This document shows positions 1-8,877 of a DNA stretch of 64,000 nucleotides, one piece after another. The translations under genes were made by a program, and so were the position numbers. Positions within the stretch are counted from its first letter, which is position 1; each line of letters opens with the position of its first letter. The DNA comes from Parvibaculum sp040390855. Lineage in GTDB: Bacteria; Pseudomonadota; Alphaproteobacteria; Parvibaculales; Parvibaculaceae. A model generated the notes under the pieces. The model was given only the letters and a program-made list of their open reading frames with translations. It was not told the DNA's origin and searched no databases. The stretch is from NCBI GenBank assembly GCA_040390855.1, contig JAZJXO010000028.1, positions 62,001-126,000 on the forward strand, read 5' to 3'.

Positions 1-172
1 CCGCCGCAATCACCTGCGTCCGTGCTTCGTTTTTCGCATCGGGGGCGACCGCATCTTCCAGATCGAGGATCAGGGCGTCTACCGGAATGTCCCTCGCCTT
101 TTCCATCGCCCGGGCATTGGACCCCGGCATGTAGAGGACGCTGCGGCGCGGGCGGGCGATGATGTCGGTCAT
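1..172 (-). CDS. HpcH/HpaI (CitE-like) CoA-ester lyase, N-terminal fragment
   Basis: Reading from ATG at 172 gives 57 residues that run off the left edge of the window, so the gene is partial and only its N-terminus is visible. The start MTDIIARPRRSVLYMPGSN, followed by the D-A-L-I-L-D-L-E-D-A-V block around residues 32-42, is the signature opening of the HpcH/HpaI aldolase / citrate lyase beta-subunit family, in which the Glu and Asp of LEDAV lie near the Mg-binding active site. Members cleave CoA esters such as malyl-CoA, methylmalyl-CoA or citramalyl-CoA. The exact substrate cannot be told from this piece. It lies 19 bp beyond the asd stop on the same strand and could be co-transcribed with leuCDB-asd. 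Confidence 0.85.
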   Translation of the reverse strand, partial: MTDIIARPRRSVLYMPGSNARAMEKARDIPVDALILDLEDAVAPDAKNEARTQVIAA

Positions 173-191
173 GGAACTCACTTTCAGTGGA

Positions 192-1214
192 TCAGGCGGC
201 TTTCTTCAAATAACGCGTACCGAGGATTTCGGCAATCTGAACGGCATTGAGGGCTGCACCTTTGCGCAGATTGTCAGAGACAACCCACATCGCAATGCCA
301 TTATCGACTGTCGGGTCCGAGCGGATACGGCTGATATAGGTCGCAAAGTCACCGACACATTCCAGAGGCGTCACATAGCCACCGTCTTCACGCTTATCCA
401 CAACGAGACAGCCTGGCGATTCACGCAGTACTTCACGCGCTTCATCATCCGAGATCGGATTTTCAAATTCGATATTGATAGATTCTGAATGCCCGACAAA
501 AACGGGAACACGAACACAAGTCGCCGTCACAAGAATCTTGGGATCGAGAATTTTCTTGGTCTCGACCACCATCTTCCATTCTTCTTTCGTGTAGCCATCC
601 TCCATAAACACATCAATATGTGGGATGACATTGAAGGCGATCTGCTTGGTAAATTTTCTCTTTTCAACCGGATCGTTCACATAGATGGCACGGGTCTGCT
701 CGAATAGCTCGTCCATGCCTTCTTTGCCGGCACCCGACGTTGACTGATAGGTCGAAACCACAACGCGTTTGATCTTGGCAAGATCATGCAACGGCTTCAG
801 TGCCACGACCATCTGCGCTGTCGAGCAATTTGGATTCGCGATGATCATCTTTTTTGTGTAGCCCGCAATCGCGCCTGCATTCACTTCCGGCACAACAAGC
901 GGCACATCAGGGTCCATGCGGTAGCGCGATGAATTGTCGATCATAACACAGCCCGCCGCCGCGATCCGGCCCGACCATTCCTCGGCGACTTTGGAACCTG
1001 CCGACATGAGGCAAATGTCTGTTCCCTTGAAATTGTAATTCTCAAGCGCTTTCACTTTGAGAATTTTGTCACCATAGGAAACCTCCGTGCCCTGACTGCG
1101 GCGCGATGCCAACGCCACCACCTCGTCGGCAGGGAACTGACGTTCTTCAAGAATGTTGAGCATCTCGCGCCCGACATTGCCTGTGGCACCGACAACGGCA
1201 ACTTTGTAACCCAT
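192..1214 (-). CDS. asd: Aspartate-semialdehyde dehydrogenase
   Basis: 340 residues, normal length for the bacterial enzyme. It reduces L-aspartyl phosphate to aspartate semialdehyde with NADPH, the branch point to lysine/diaminopimelate, threonine and methionine. The Rossmann motif GATGNVG is at residues 9-15, the catalytic Cys130 is in NPNCSTAQ, and the acid/base His is in VFVGHSE at about 242. The gene is last or next to last in a minus-strand run leuC-leuD-leuB-asd. Only 23 bp separate it from leuB, which suggests one transcript. The same window also carries dapF, which uses the DAP branch this enzyme feeds. Confidence 0.96.
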   Translation of the reverse strand: MGYKVAVVGATGNVGREMLNILEERQFPADEVVALASRRSQGTEVSYGDKILKVKALENYNFKGTDICLMSAGSKVAEEWSGRIAAAGCVMIDNSSRYRMDPDVPLVVPEVNAGAIAGYTKKMIIANPNCSTAQMVVALKPLHDLAKIKRVVVSTYQSTSGAGKEGMDELFEQTRAIYVNDPVEKRKFTKQIAFNVIPHIDVFMEDGYTKEEWKMVVETKKILDPKILVTATCVRVPVFVGHSESINIEFENPISDDEAREVLRESPGCLVVDKREDGGYVTPLECVGDFATYISRIRSDPTVDNGIAMWVVSDNLRKGAALNAVQIAEILGTRYLKKAA

Positions 1215-1237
1215 GTGTGATCTCCGATCAGAGCCGG

Positions 1238-2347
1238 TTAAGCGTTCAGGCGGTCGAGTTCCTTCAAGATCGCATCGCCCATCTGGACGGTGCCGACTTT
1301 GGTCATGCCAGCCTGCATGATGTCGCCGGTGCGAAGACCACTGGCGAGAACAGCATCAACGGCCTTTTCAAGAAGGTCCGCGCAAGCGCCGCGATCAAAT
1401 GTGTAACGCAGCGCCATGGCAAAGGAGAGCACCGAAGCGATGGGATTGGCAGCGCCCGTGCCTGCAATGTCAGGGGCCGAGCCGTGTACAGGTTCGTACA
1501 TGGCTTTCGCTTTGCCGTTCGCATCTTTCGCGCCGAGCGAGGCTGACGGCAACATGCCGAGCGAACCTGTCAGCATCGAGGCAATGTCGGAGAGCACGTC
1601 GCCGAAAAGATTGTCTGTGACGATGACGTCAAACTGCTTGGGTTTACGCACGAGCTGCATGGCACAATTGTCGGCGAGCATATGTTCGAGCTTCACGTCG
1701 GAATATTGTTCCTTGTGGAGCTTGATCACTTCTTCATACCACAGCACACCGGATTTCATCACGTTGCGCTTTTCAACCGACATGACGCGGTTACCGCGCT
1801 TGCGCGCAAGCTCGAACGCGACAGCGGCAATGCGGCGGATTTCACTTGTGGTATAGACCTGCGTGTCGATGCCGCGGCGCTCGCCATTAGGCAGATCTTC
1901 GATGACTTTGGGTTCCCCAAAATAAACGCCGCCGGTCAACTCGCGCACGATCATAATGTCGAGACCTTCGACAAGCTCGCGCTTCAGAGACGAGGCATCG
2001 GCCAGCGCGCCAAAGCAAAGCGCAGGACGCAGGTTGGCGAAGAGTTCCAGATCTTTGCGCAGACGCAAGAGACCAGCTTCAGGGCGACCTTCGTAAGGCA
2101 CATTATCCCATTTAGGTCCGCCCACAGCACCGAGGAAAACAGCGTCAGCGGCCAGCGCTTTTTCAATCGTCGCATCGGTCACCGCAACGCCGTGCGCGTC
2201 GTAGCAACAACCGCCGACGAGATCGCGGTCGATCTCGACGTCAAATTTACGCGTCGTGCTGAACCACGAAATAACGCGCTCGACCTGACCCATCACTTCA
2301 GGGCCGATGCCGTCACCGGCGACGATCAGAATTTTCTTGCTGCTCAT
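1238..2347 (-). CDS. leuB: 3-isopropylmalate dehydrogenase
   Basis: 369 residues. This is the NAD-dependent oxidative decarboxylase that converts 3-isopropylmalate to 2-ketoisocaproate in leucine synthesis. Visible family motifs are the N-terminal GDGIGPEV, the substrate-binding RELTGGVYFGEP, the metal-binding NLFGDVLSD, and the NAD-binding EPVHGSAPDIAG. All are intact, and the length matches the family. It lies between leuD (30 bp upstream) and asd on the minus strand in a leucine operon. Confidence 0.97.
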   Translation of the reverse strand: MSSKKILIVAGDGIGPEVMGQVERVISWFSTTRKFDVEIDRDLVGGCCYDAHGVAVTDATIEKALAADAVFLGAVGGPKWDNVPYEGRPEAGLLRLRKDLELFANLRPALCFGALADASSLKRELVEGLDIMIVRELTGGVYFGEPKVIEDLPNGERRGIDTQVYTTSEIRRIAAVAFELARKRGNRVMSVEKRNVMKSGVLWYEEVIKLHKEQYSDVKLEHMLADNCAMQLVRKPKQFDVIVTDNLFGDVLSDIASMLTGSLGMLPSASLGAKDANGKAKAMYEPVHGSAPDIAGTGAANPIASVLSFAMALRYTFDRGACADLLEKAVDAVLASGLRTGDIMQAGMTKVGTVQMGDAILKELDRLNA

Positions 2348-2377
2348 TCGTTTTGAACTTTTCTCGTAAGTGTAGAG

Positions 2378-2983
2378 TTAGAGCCAGGGCTGTTCGGCAG
2401 CATGACGCGCCTCGAAAGCCGCGATCTCAGCACCCTTCTTCATGGTGAGACCAACGCCGTCGAGACCTTCCAACATGCAATGCTTGCGGAACGGATCGAG
2501 ATCAAACTTGATGACGCCGCCATCCGGGCCGCGAATTTCCTGTGCTTCAAGATCAATGGTCACAACAGCGTTCTGACCGCGTGAGGCATCGTCCATCAGC
2601 TTGTCTACCTCCGACTGCGGCAAGACAATAGGCAGAATGCCGTTCTGGAAGCAGTTATTGTAGAAGATGTCAGCGAATGAAGCTGCGATCACGCATTTGA
2701 TACCAAAGTCGGCAAGCGCCCAAGGCGCATGTTCGCGCGAGGAACCGCAGCCGAAGTTTTCACCTGTCACGAGAATCTGGGCATGACGATAGGCGGGCTT
2801 GTTCAGCACGAAATCAGCGATCTCGTTGCCCTTGTCATCATAGCGCATTTCGTCAAACAGGTTCTTACCGAGACCTGTACGCTTGATCGTTTTCAGAAAT
2901 TGCTTCGGAATGATCATATCGGTGTCAATATTGATAAGCGGCATCGGTGCCGCAACGCCCGTGAGTTTATTGAATTTATCCAT
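2378..2983 (-). CDS. leuD: 3-isopropylmalate dehydratase small subunit
   Basis: 201 residues, the swivel-domain subunit that pairs with LeuC to isomerise 2- to 3-isopropylmalate. The motifs NIDTDMIIPKQFLK near the N-terminus and GENFGCGSSREHAPWAL near residue 75 are typical of LeuD. It starts 12 bp after the leuC stop, as expected for subunits made in equal amounts. Nothing unusual was seen. Confidence 0.97.
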   Translation of the reverse strand: MDKFNKLTGVAAPMPLINIDTDMIIPKQFLKTIKRTGLGKNLFDEMRYDDKGNEIADFVLNKPAYRHAQILVTGENFGCGSSREHAPWALADFGIKCVIAASFADIFYNNCFQNGILPIVLPQSEVDKLMDDASRGQNAVVTIDLEAQEIRGPDGGVIKFDLDPFRKHCMLEGLDGVGLTMKKGAEIAAFEARHAAEQPWL

Positions 2984-2995
2984 GTTTCAAGCTCC

Positions 2996-4402
2996 TCAGT
3001 TCATCTCACGGAAATCAACAAAGTGACCGGCAATGGCTGCTGCCGCCGCCATTTGCGGCGAGACGAGATGCGTGCGGCCACCGCGACCCTGACGGCCTTC
3101 GAAGTTGCGGTTGGATGTTGATGCACAACGCTCGCCCGGTGCGAGCTTGTCGGCGTTCATCGCAAGGCACATCGAGCAACCGGGCTCGCGCCACTCAAAG
3201 CCAGCTTCCACAAAAATCTTGTCGAGACCTTCGACTTCCGCCTGCTCCTTCACAAGACCGGACCCCGGAACGACCATGGCGCTGACAGTGGAAGCCACCT
3301 TGCGGCCCTTTGCGACAGCAGCGGCAGCGCGCAGATCTTCGATGCGGCCATTGGTGCAGGAACCGATGAAAACGCGGTCGATTTTCACATCCGTGATCGG
3401 TGTGCCTGCCGTGAGGCCCATATAGGCAAGCGACCGTTCCAGCGCGTTGCGCTTGCCCTCGTCGGCAACCTGGGCCGGGTCCGGCACACGGTCTGTAATC
3501 TTGATCACATTTTCAGGGCTTGTACCCCATGTGATCATCGGCGGCAGATTGGCAATGTCGAGGTTCACTTCCTTGTCGAAATGCGCACCTTCATCCGATG
3601 GCAAGGTGAGCCAATAAGCAGCAGCCTTGTCCCAGTTCGCACCTGACGGCGCCATCGGGCGGCCTTTGAAATAAGCGATTGTCTTTTCATCCGGTGCGAT
3701 GAGACCTGCGCGCGCGCCAGCTTCAATCGTCATGTTGCAAACGGTCATGCGCCCCTCCATCGACAAATCGCGGATCGCTTCGCCTGCATATTCGATCACA
3801 TAGCCCGTACCGCCCGCCGTGCCGATATGGCCGATGATAGCAAGGGCGATGTCTTTCGCGGTGAAGCCTTCGGGCGCTTTACCCACGACGTTAATGCGCA
3901 GATTTTTGGCTTTGGCCTGAATGAGCGTTTGCGTGGCCAGCACGTGCTCGACTTCGGATGTGCCGATGCCGTGGGCGAGCGCACCGAACGCGCCATGCGT
4001 AGATGTATGGCTGTCACCGCATACGATGGTTGTGCCGGGCAATGTAAAGCCCTGTTCGGGTCCGACAATGTGGACGATGCCCTGCCGCTTGTCATCCATT
4101 TCGAGATACTGGATGCCGAAGCTCTTAGCATTGTCATCAAGGGTCTGAACCTGAATGCGGCTCTCTTCGTCCGCGATGCCGTGGGCGCGATCAGTGGTCG
4201 GCACATTGTGGTCGGCCACGGCGAGCGTCTTTTGTGGCGCGTGAACCTTGCGGCCTGCCATGCGCAAACCTTCAAAGGCTTGCGGGCTCGTCACTTCATG
4301 GACGAGATGACGGTCGATATAGAGCAGGCCGGTGCCGTCCTCTTTCATCTCGACGAGATGGGCATCCCAGATTTTGTCGTACATGGTGCGCGGTGCAGCC
4401 AT
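2996..4402 (-). CDS. leuC: 3-isopropylmalate dehydratase large subunit
   Basis: 468 residues, the aconitase-superfamily subunit that binds the [4Fe-4S] cluster. Cluster ligands are seen in GSCTNGRIEDL and in EPGCSMCLAMN, and CGDSHTSTHGAFG is also present. An AGGAG Shine-Dalgarno lies just upstream of the chosen ATG. The gene opens the minus-strand run leuC-leuD-leuB-asd. A Rho-independent terminator for rplS lies about 90 bp upstream, so leuC should have its own promoter in that short gap. I found no clear leader peptide with consecutive Leu codons there, so attenuation of the enteric type is not supported. Confidence 0.97.
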   Translation of the reverse strand: MAAPRTMYDKIWDAHLVEMKEDGTGLLYIDRHLVHEVTSPQAFEGLRMAGRKVHAPQKTLAVADHNVPTTDRAHGIADEESRIQVQTLDDNAKSFGIQYLEMDDKRQGIVHIVGPEQGFTLPGTTIVCGDSHTSTHGAFGALAHGIGTSEVEHVLATQTLIQAKAKNLRINVVGKAPEGFTAKDIALAIIGHIGTAGGTGYVIEYAGEAIRDLSMEGRMTVCNMTIEAGARAGLIAPDEKTIAYFKGRPMAPSGANWDKAAAYWLTLPSDEGAHFDKEVNLDIANLPPMITWGTSPENVIKITDRVPDPAQVADEGKRNALERSLAYMGLTAGTPITDVKIDRVFIGSCTNGRIEDLRAAAAVAKGRKVASTVSAMVVPGSGLVKEQAEVEGLDKIFVEAGFEWREPGCSMCLAMNADKLAPGERCASTSNRNFEGRQGRGGRTHLVSPQMAAAAAIAGHFVDFREMN

Positions 4403-4493
4403 TTTTCTCTCCTGTTTCGCGCGGTGCCTGTGTCTGATGGGGCGTCGCGAAGTCTCAAATCAGATGTAATGAGCGATGTCTGAAGCCGAAAAG

Positions 4494-4530
4494 CAAAAAA
4501 AGCGGGACGGGGCGTGAGGCCCTGCCCGCT
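4494..4530 (-). terminator. Rho-independent terminator after rplS
   Basis: On the minus strand, AGCGGGCAGGGC (from 4530) pairs with GCCCCGTCCCGCT around a 5-nt loop, and a run of T follows (A run at 4495-4500 on the plus strand). It lies directly after the rplS stop and separates the ribosomal/SRP operon from leuCDB-asd. Confidence 0.85.
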
Positions 4531-4566
4531 TCTTGCGTCTCGATCCGAAAAAGATCGGATGAAAGC

Positions 4567-4956
4567 TTAGGCCGCGCCGGACGTTTCGCGGCGCTTGAAA
4601 TCCTGCTTCTCGACGATGCGAGCGGACTTACCACGACGGCCACGAAGGTAATAAAGCTTCGCGCGGCGCACACGGCCACGGCGAAGCACCTTAATGCTGT
4701 CGACGAGCGGGCTGAAAAGCGGGAACACACGTTCGACGCCTTCACCATAGGAAATCTTGCGAACCGTGAAGTTCTGATTGATGCCGCCACCGGCGCGCGC
4801 GATGCAGACGCCTTCATAGGCCTGAAGGCGCGAACGCTCGCCTTCGACGACTTTAACATTGACGATCAGCGTGTCGCCGGGCGCAAAGTCGGGGATCACC
4901 TTACCGGTGGTCAGCGCACCCATCTGGGCCTGGTCGATCTGCTCGATGATATTCAT
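4567..4956 (-). CDS. rplS: 50S ribosomal protein bL19
   Basis: 129 residues, at the 30S-50S interface of the ribosome. The core FAPGDTLIVNVKVVEG and RLQAYEGVCIAR, and the basic VLRRGRVRRAKLYYLR near the C-terminus, are diagnostic. It is the last gene of the conserved ffh-rpsP-rimM-trmD-rplS order on the minus strand and is followed by a strong terminator hairpin. The gap to trmD is 89 bp, long enough for a processing or secondary promoter site, though none is obvious. Confidence 0.97.
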   Translation of the reverse strand: MNIIEQIDQAQMGALTTGKVIPDFAPGDTLIVNVKVVEGERSRLQAYEGVCIARAGGGINQNFTVRKISYGEGVERVFPLFSPLVDSIKVLRRGRVRRAKLYYLRGRRGKSARIVEKQDFKRRETSGAA

Positions 4957-5045
4957 ATCTAAAACCTCGGAATTTCAGGCATCCGGCGGTCTTATCGACC
5001 TTGGCGAGGGGAACCTCGTCCGGAAGCGGGCTTCACTAACATACT

Positions 5046-5783
5046 TCAGTCGGACTTGCGACTGTCTTTGCTCCTGAATCTGAGAAATTTTTCCCAGAGG
5101 TCAGAGCGCCTTGATTTCGTTGCCTCTTCAGCCTCGGCACGACGCCAAGCCTTGATGCGTCCATGGTCCCCTGAAGTAAGAACGCTGGGTATTTCACGAC
5201 CTTCAAAAACCTGAGGCCGCGTGTAATGCGGATATTCAAGCAAACCGCCTTCGAAACTCTCATCCTCGCCCGACAATTCCTTACCCATGACGCCGGGCAG
5301 GAGCCGGATAATTGCGTCGAGCAGGGCCAAAGCCGCCAACTCGCCGCCTGAGAGAATAAAATCTCCCAGACTAATTTCTTCCATAACACGGGCCTCGATC
5401 ACACGCTGATCAAGCCCCTCAAAGCGCCCGCAAAGAAGCGTCACGCCCTGCCCCGCCGCTAATTCCCTGACACGTTCTTGCGTCAAAGGTTTGCCCCGCG
5501 GGGACAGATAGATCAGCGGCTCACCGCCCACATGGACCTCATCGACGGCTTTCGCCACCACATCGGCCCGCATCACCATGCCCACGCCGCCACCAGAGGG
5601 CGTATCATCGACAGAGCGATGCTTGTCCTCGGCGAAGTCACGAATATCGGTCGCCTGAAGCGACCAAAGACCCGTGGCAAGCGCGCGTCCCGCAAGTGAC
5701 AGACCAAGCGAGCCCGGAAACATCTCAGGAAAGAGCGTCAGAACCCTTGCCTGAAAACCTTTATTGGCAGAAGCCTCACTCAT
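5046..5783 (-). CDS. trmD: tRNA (guanine37-N1)-methyltransferase
   Basis: Makes m1G37 in tRNAs reading CUN, CCN and CGG codons, which prevents +1 frameshifting. I place the start at ATG 5783 (MSEASANKG), which gives 245 residues, the usual family length. The frame stays open 48 codons further upstream, but that part lies inside rimM. Motifs: VLTLFPEMFPGSL at the N-terminus, GGGVGMVMRADVV, LCGRFEGLDQR, and ISLGDFILSGGELAAL in the trefoil-knot SAM site. The start overlaps the rimM stop by 8 bp, implying coupled translation. Confidence 0.96.
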   Translation of the reverse strand: MSEASANKGFQARVLTLFPEMFPGSLGLSLAGRALATGLWSLQATDIRDFAEDKHRSVDDTPSGGGVGMVMRADVVAKAVDEVHVGGEPLIYLSPRGKPLTQERVRELAAGQGVTLLCGRFEGLDQRVIEARVMEEISLGDFILSGGELAALALLDAIIRLLPGVMGKELSGEDESFEGGLLEYPHYTRPQVFEGREIPSVLTSGDHGRIKAWRRAEAEEATKSRRSDLWEKFLRFRSKDSRKSD

Positions 5784-6324
5784 CAGCCTCCCCCTCATCA
5801 AACAATCCGGCAGGCGGATCAAGCGTGAGGCACTGTGCCTCCAAATCGACCACCGGCACATTGCCGTCGGTGAAAGGCACCAGCACTGTGTGGCCACCTT
5901 GCGGTCGTGCGATCTCCAGAAGATCACCCGCCCCGAAATTCTGTACGCTCAGCACATGACCATAGAGCCTGCCGTCAGTGCCTTTAGCTGCAAGTCCGAT
6001 GAGATCGGCGTGATAATAGCCTTCCTCGTCTTCATCAACCTCGGGCAGCGCCGAGCGATCCACATAAAGCTCCGTGCCGCGCAGCGCCTCAGCCACATTA
6101 CGGTCCGTGATGCCCTGCAACTTGCAGATCACCACACCCTTTACCGTGCCCGTCGCTTCGATTTTGAAGCGTCGTGTGCCGTCCTTCGTCTCAACCGGCC
6201 CGTAGTCGCCGACCGCCATCGGATCTTCCGTAAAGGGTTTCACCCGCACGGCCCCGCGTACGCCCTGAGCGCCAACGATGACGCCAAGGCAAACGCGGTT
6301 GCGATCCGAAGACATGCCGGACAT
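5776..6324 (-). CDS. rimM: Ribosome maturation factor RimM
   Basis: 182 residues. RimM binds uS19 and assists assembly of the 30S head. The N-terminal RimM barrel begins at CLGVIVGAQGVRGAVRVKPF, and a PRC-barrel-like C-terminal half contains EEGYYHADLIGL and VLVPFTDGNVPVVDLE. It lies between rpsP and trmD as in most Proteobacteria. A second ATG three codons in (MSSDRN) is an equally good start. Confidence 0.95.
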   Translation of the reverse strand: MSGMSSDRNRVCLGVIVGAQGVRGAVRVKPFTEDPMAVGDYGPVETKDGTRRFKIEATGTVKGVVICKLQGITDRNVAEALRGTELYVDRSALPEVDEDEEGYYHADLIGLAAKGTDGRLYGHVLSVQNFGAGDLLEIARPQGGHTVLVPFTDGNVPVVDLEAQCLTLDPPAGLFDEGEADE

Positions 6325-6341
6325 ATGAACCGACCGAAAGA

Positions 6342-6719
6342 TTAGACCGTGGCTTCTTCGGCAGGAGCAGCAGCCGCAGCTTCTTCAGCAGCAAGACGGG
6401 CCGCTTCCAGACGTTCCTGAGCTTTTGCCTTCGGCTTGCCCTGTGTAGGGTTGTTCGACGCCACACGCTTCACGACACCAGCGGTATCGAGGAAACGGGC
6501 TACGCGGTCTGTCGGCAGAGCACCGACCGAGAGCCAATGCTGGGCACGTTCAAGATCGAGCACGACGCGGTCGGCACGGTCTTTCGGCAGCAAAGGATTG
6601 AACGAGCCGATTTTTTCGATAAAGCGGCCATCGCGCGGTGAACGCGTGTCGGCGATCACGATGCGGTAGTAAGGACGCTTCTTGGCGCCGCCACGGGCCA
6701 GACGAATTTTGAGAGACAT
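6342..6719 (-). CDS. rpsP: 30S ribosomal protein bS16
   Basis: 125 residues. The opening MSLKIRLARGGAKKRPYYRI, then VIADTRSPRDGRFIEKIGSFNP, is unmistakable for bS16. The C-terminus extends past the conserved core with an Ala/Glu-rich tail from about residue 95, ending AAAAPAEEATV, as is common in alphaproteobacterial S16. It is second in the ffh-rpsP-rimM-trmD-rplS run and 17 bp ahead of rimM. Confidence 0.97.
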   Translation of the reverse strand: MSLKIRLARGGAKKRPYYRIVIADTRSPRDGRFIEKIGSFNPLLPKDRADRVVLDLERAQHWLSVGALPTDRVARFLDTAGVVKRVASNNPTQGKPKAKAQERLEAARLAAEEAAAAAPAEEATV

Positions 6720-6776
6720 TTCTTTTACCTTCTAGTGAAACGTAGAAACCTGAGAAAACCTTAGAAACTTAAAAAC

Positions 6777-8282
6777 CTATTTTTTCTTGCCGCCGGGAAG
6801 TCCGGGGAGGCCTGGAAATCCACCACGCGGTCCCGCACCGGGAAGCCCCGGAAGTGCGCCCGGAAAACCACCCTTGGGCATCATGTTTTTCAGCGCGTCT
6901 GGATTGTTAGCAATGTCAGGCGGCAGGTCGGGCATTGCGCCACCGCCACCGAACAATTTACCAAGAAGTCCGCCGCCCTTCTGGCGCGCCATCTGCTTCA
7001 TCATGTCGGCCATCTGACGATGAAGCTTGAGAAGACGGTTGATCTCTTGAACTTCCGTGCCCGACCCCGCAGCCACACGACGCTTGCGGCTTGCGTTCAG
7101 CAAAGCAGGATTGCGTCGCTCCGCCTTTGTCATTGACGAAATGATCGCGGCCTGACGGCGCACGACACTGTCATCCAGATGAGCGTTGGCGGCCGCAGCT
7201 TGCGCCTTGGCCACACCCGGCAACATGCCGAGCACACCTTTCATGCCACCCATACGCTTCATCTGTGCGAGCTGCTCTGCCATATCGTCAAGGTCGAACT
7301 GACCCTTCTTCATTTTGGCAGCTATGGCATTGGCTTTTTCGGCGTCGATGGTCTCGGCGGCTTTTTCAACGAGGCTCACCACATCGCCCATGCCGAGAAT
7401 ACGGCCAGCCACACGGTCAGCACGGAAATCTTCCAGCGCGTCGAGTTTTTCGCCCGTACCAAGCAATTTGATCGGAACGCCGGTGACGCCACGCATGGAC
7501 AGCGCTGCACCACCACGCCCATCACCATCCGTCCGTGTCAGGACGATACCCGTCACGCCAATGCGTTCTTTGAACTGCATCGCGACATTGACAGCGTCCT
7601 GACCGGTCAGGCTGTCGGCGACAAGCAGCACTTCATGCGGATTGGCAACATCGCGCACTTCGGCGACTTCAGCCATCAGCGCTTCGTCGATATGAATACG
7701 ACCTGCCGTGTCGAGCATGACGATATCATAACCACCGAGCTTTGCTGCCTCGATTGCACGGCGCGCGATCTGCACAGGCTGCTGACCCGCGATAATCGAC
7801 AAGGTGGCAACGCCCGTCTGCTCACCGAGAATTTTCAACTGTTCCTGCGCAGCCGGACGGCGCGTATCAAGCGAGGCCATCAATACGCGGCGCTTGTCAC
7901 GCGTCTCAAAGCGTTTGGCAATTTTAGCCGTTGAGGTCGTCTTACCGGAGCCCTGAAGACCGACCATCAAAATCGCAACGGGAGGTGCCGCCTGAAGCGA
8001 GATTGAACTGTCACCGGCACCACCGAGCATTTCGACAAGTTCGTCATGAACGATCTTGATGACCTGCTGACCGGGCGTGATGGATTTGAGAACTTCCACA
8101 CCAATGGCGCGCGGCTTCACTTTATCAATAAAGTCTTTAACCACAGAAAGCGCCACGTCGGCTTCCAGCAGGGCACGGCGTACCTCACGCAGAGCTTCGT
8201 CCACATCAGCTTCCGAAAGCGCGCCGCGCCCCCGGAGCTTGCTGAAGACGTCGCCTAAACGACCTGTGAGGTTTTCAAACAT
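6777..8282 (-). CDS. ffh: Signal recognition particle GTPase Ffh
   Basis: 501 residues. Ffh binds signal sequences and the SRP RNA and, with FtsY (also in this window), targets membrane proteins. Order of parts: N-domain helices (1-90), G-domain with GLQGSGKTTSTAKIAKRF, the DTAGR loop and TRTDGDGRGG, then the Met-rich M domain with the MKRMGGMKGVLGMLPG finger region. The last 30 or so residues are a Gly/Pro/Leu low-complexity tail ending GGKKK, usual for alphaproteobacterial Ffh. It is first in its operon, and a promoter-like element is seen upstream at 8413-8441. Confidence 0.97.
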   Translation of the reverse strand: MFENLTGRLGDVFSKLRGRGALSEADVDEALREVRRALLEADVALSVVKDFIDKVKPRAIGVEVLKSITPGQQVIKIVHDELVEMLGGAGDSSISLQAAPPVAILMVGLQGSGKTTSTAKIAKRFETRDKRRVLMASLDTRRPAAQEQLKILGEQTGVATLSIIAGQQPVQIARRAIEAAKLGGYDIVMLDTAGRIHIDEALMAEVAEVRDVANPHEVLLVADSLTGQDAVNVAMQFKERIGVTGIVLTRTDGDGRGGAALSMRGVTGVPIKLLGTGEKLDALEDFRADRVAGRILGMGDVVSLVEKAAETIDAEKANAIAAKMKKGQFDLDDMAEQLAQMKRMGGMKGVLGMLPGVAKAQAAAANAHLDDSVVRRQAAIISSMTKAERRNPALLNASRKRRVAAGSGTEVQEINRLLKLHRQMADMMKQMARQKGGGLLGKLFGGGGAMPDLPPDIANNPDALKNMMPKGGFPGALPGLPGAGPRGGFPGLPGLPGGKKK

Positions 8283-8412
8283 ATACGCGGCCTAAAGTCC
8301 CAAAAGCTCAAAGCACAAACGCACCCGCGAGCGAATATCGCCGACGGATGTTGACCCGGGCTCAATGCCTCGGGCGGGTCGGGGTGCACAAATATCCCGA
8401 AAGTCGAGGCGG

Positions 8413-8441
8413 AACCTAGGGCTTGACCCCACCTTAGTCAA
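8413..8441 (-). promoter_or_regulatory. Candidate sigma-70 promoter for ffh operon
   Basis: On the minus strand TTGACT (8441-8436) and TAGGTT (8418-8413) are separated by exactly 17 bp, a good housekeeping match. Transcription would start near 8406, leaving a leader of about 124 nt before ffh. The leader contains the self-complementary pair GACCCG...CGGGTC. The rest of the 325-bp gap 8283-8607 shows no further gene. It also holds whatever drives the plus-strand pair starting at 8608, for which I see no convincing promoter. Confidence 0.5.
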
Positions 8442-8607
8442 CCTCATGCCCTTTTCTATTTGGTAGCAGACCCCAGCTCCTCAGGGCATAGGGTAAATAG
8501 CTGACATTTTAGTCAATAACATTCCTATTTCTTTACAAGGGCTTAAAGCCCCCATGGTCTAATGGGTCATAGTTTGTTGTGTATTAGCGTGTTGAAAGCC
8601 TTGTCCC

Positions 8608-8877
8608 ATGACCGATATGTCCGGCATTTCCATCCCGTCCGCCGCCCTCGTGACAGCCTATAAATACGCCACCAATGCGAGCGCCAGCGCCGAGGCTATA
8701 CAAAATCAGGCTGACAATTTCGGGCCTGCCGTGATCCCGCCCGCGCCGAAACTGTCAGGCGCAACACTCTCGGCCATCAAAGAAACCGCCGCAACGTCGG
8801 CCCCCGTCACTGCACCGGCGACACCAAGCCTGCCGAGCTATGACGCGTCGGGGCGGAGCCAGGGCGGTCATCCATGA
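8608..8877 (+). CDS. Small protein with rod/hook-like N-terminus, unknown
   Basis: 89 residues from ATG 8608 (MTDMSGISIPSAALV...). The segment at residues 9-35 (Ala-rich, ALVTAYKYATNASASAEAIQ) can form an amphipathic helix like those at the N-terminus of axial flagellar proteins. The rest is Pro/Ala/Ser/Thr-rich and probably disordered, and no catalytic motif is seen. The stop overlaps the next start in ATGA (8874-8877), so the two small genes are translationally coupled. I cannot name a family for this ORF. The coupling and similar composition are the main support that it is real. Confidence 0.55.
   Translation: MTDMSGISIPSAALVTAYKYATNASASAEAIQNQADNFGPAVIPPAPKLSGATLSAIKETAATSAPVTAPATPSLPSYDASGRSQGGHP

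Noticed and set aside
4403..4493. Leucine leader-peptide attenuator before leuC
   Set aside because: No short ORF with clustered Leu codons or antiterminator pair. The only hairpin belongs to the end of rplS.
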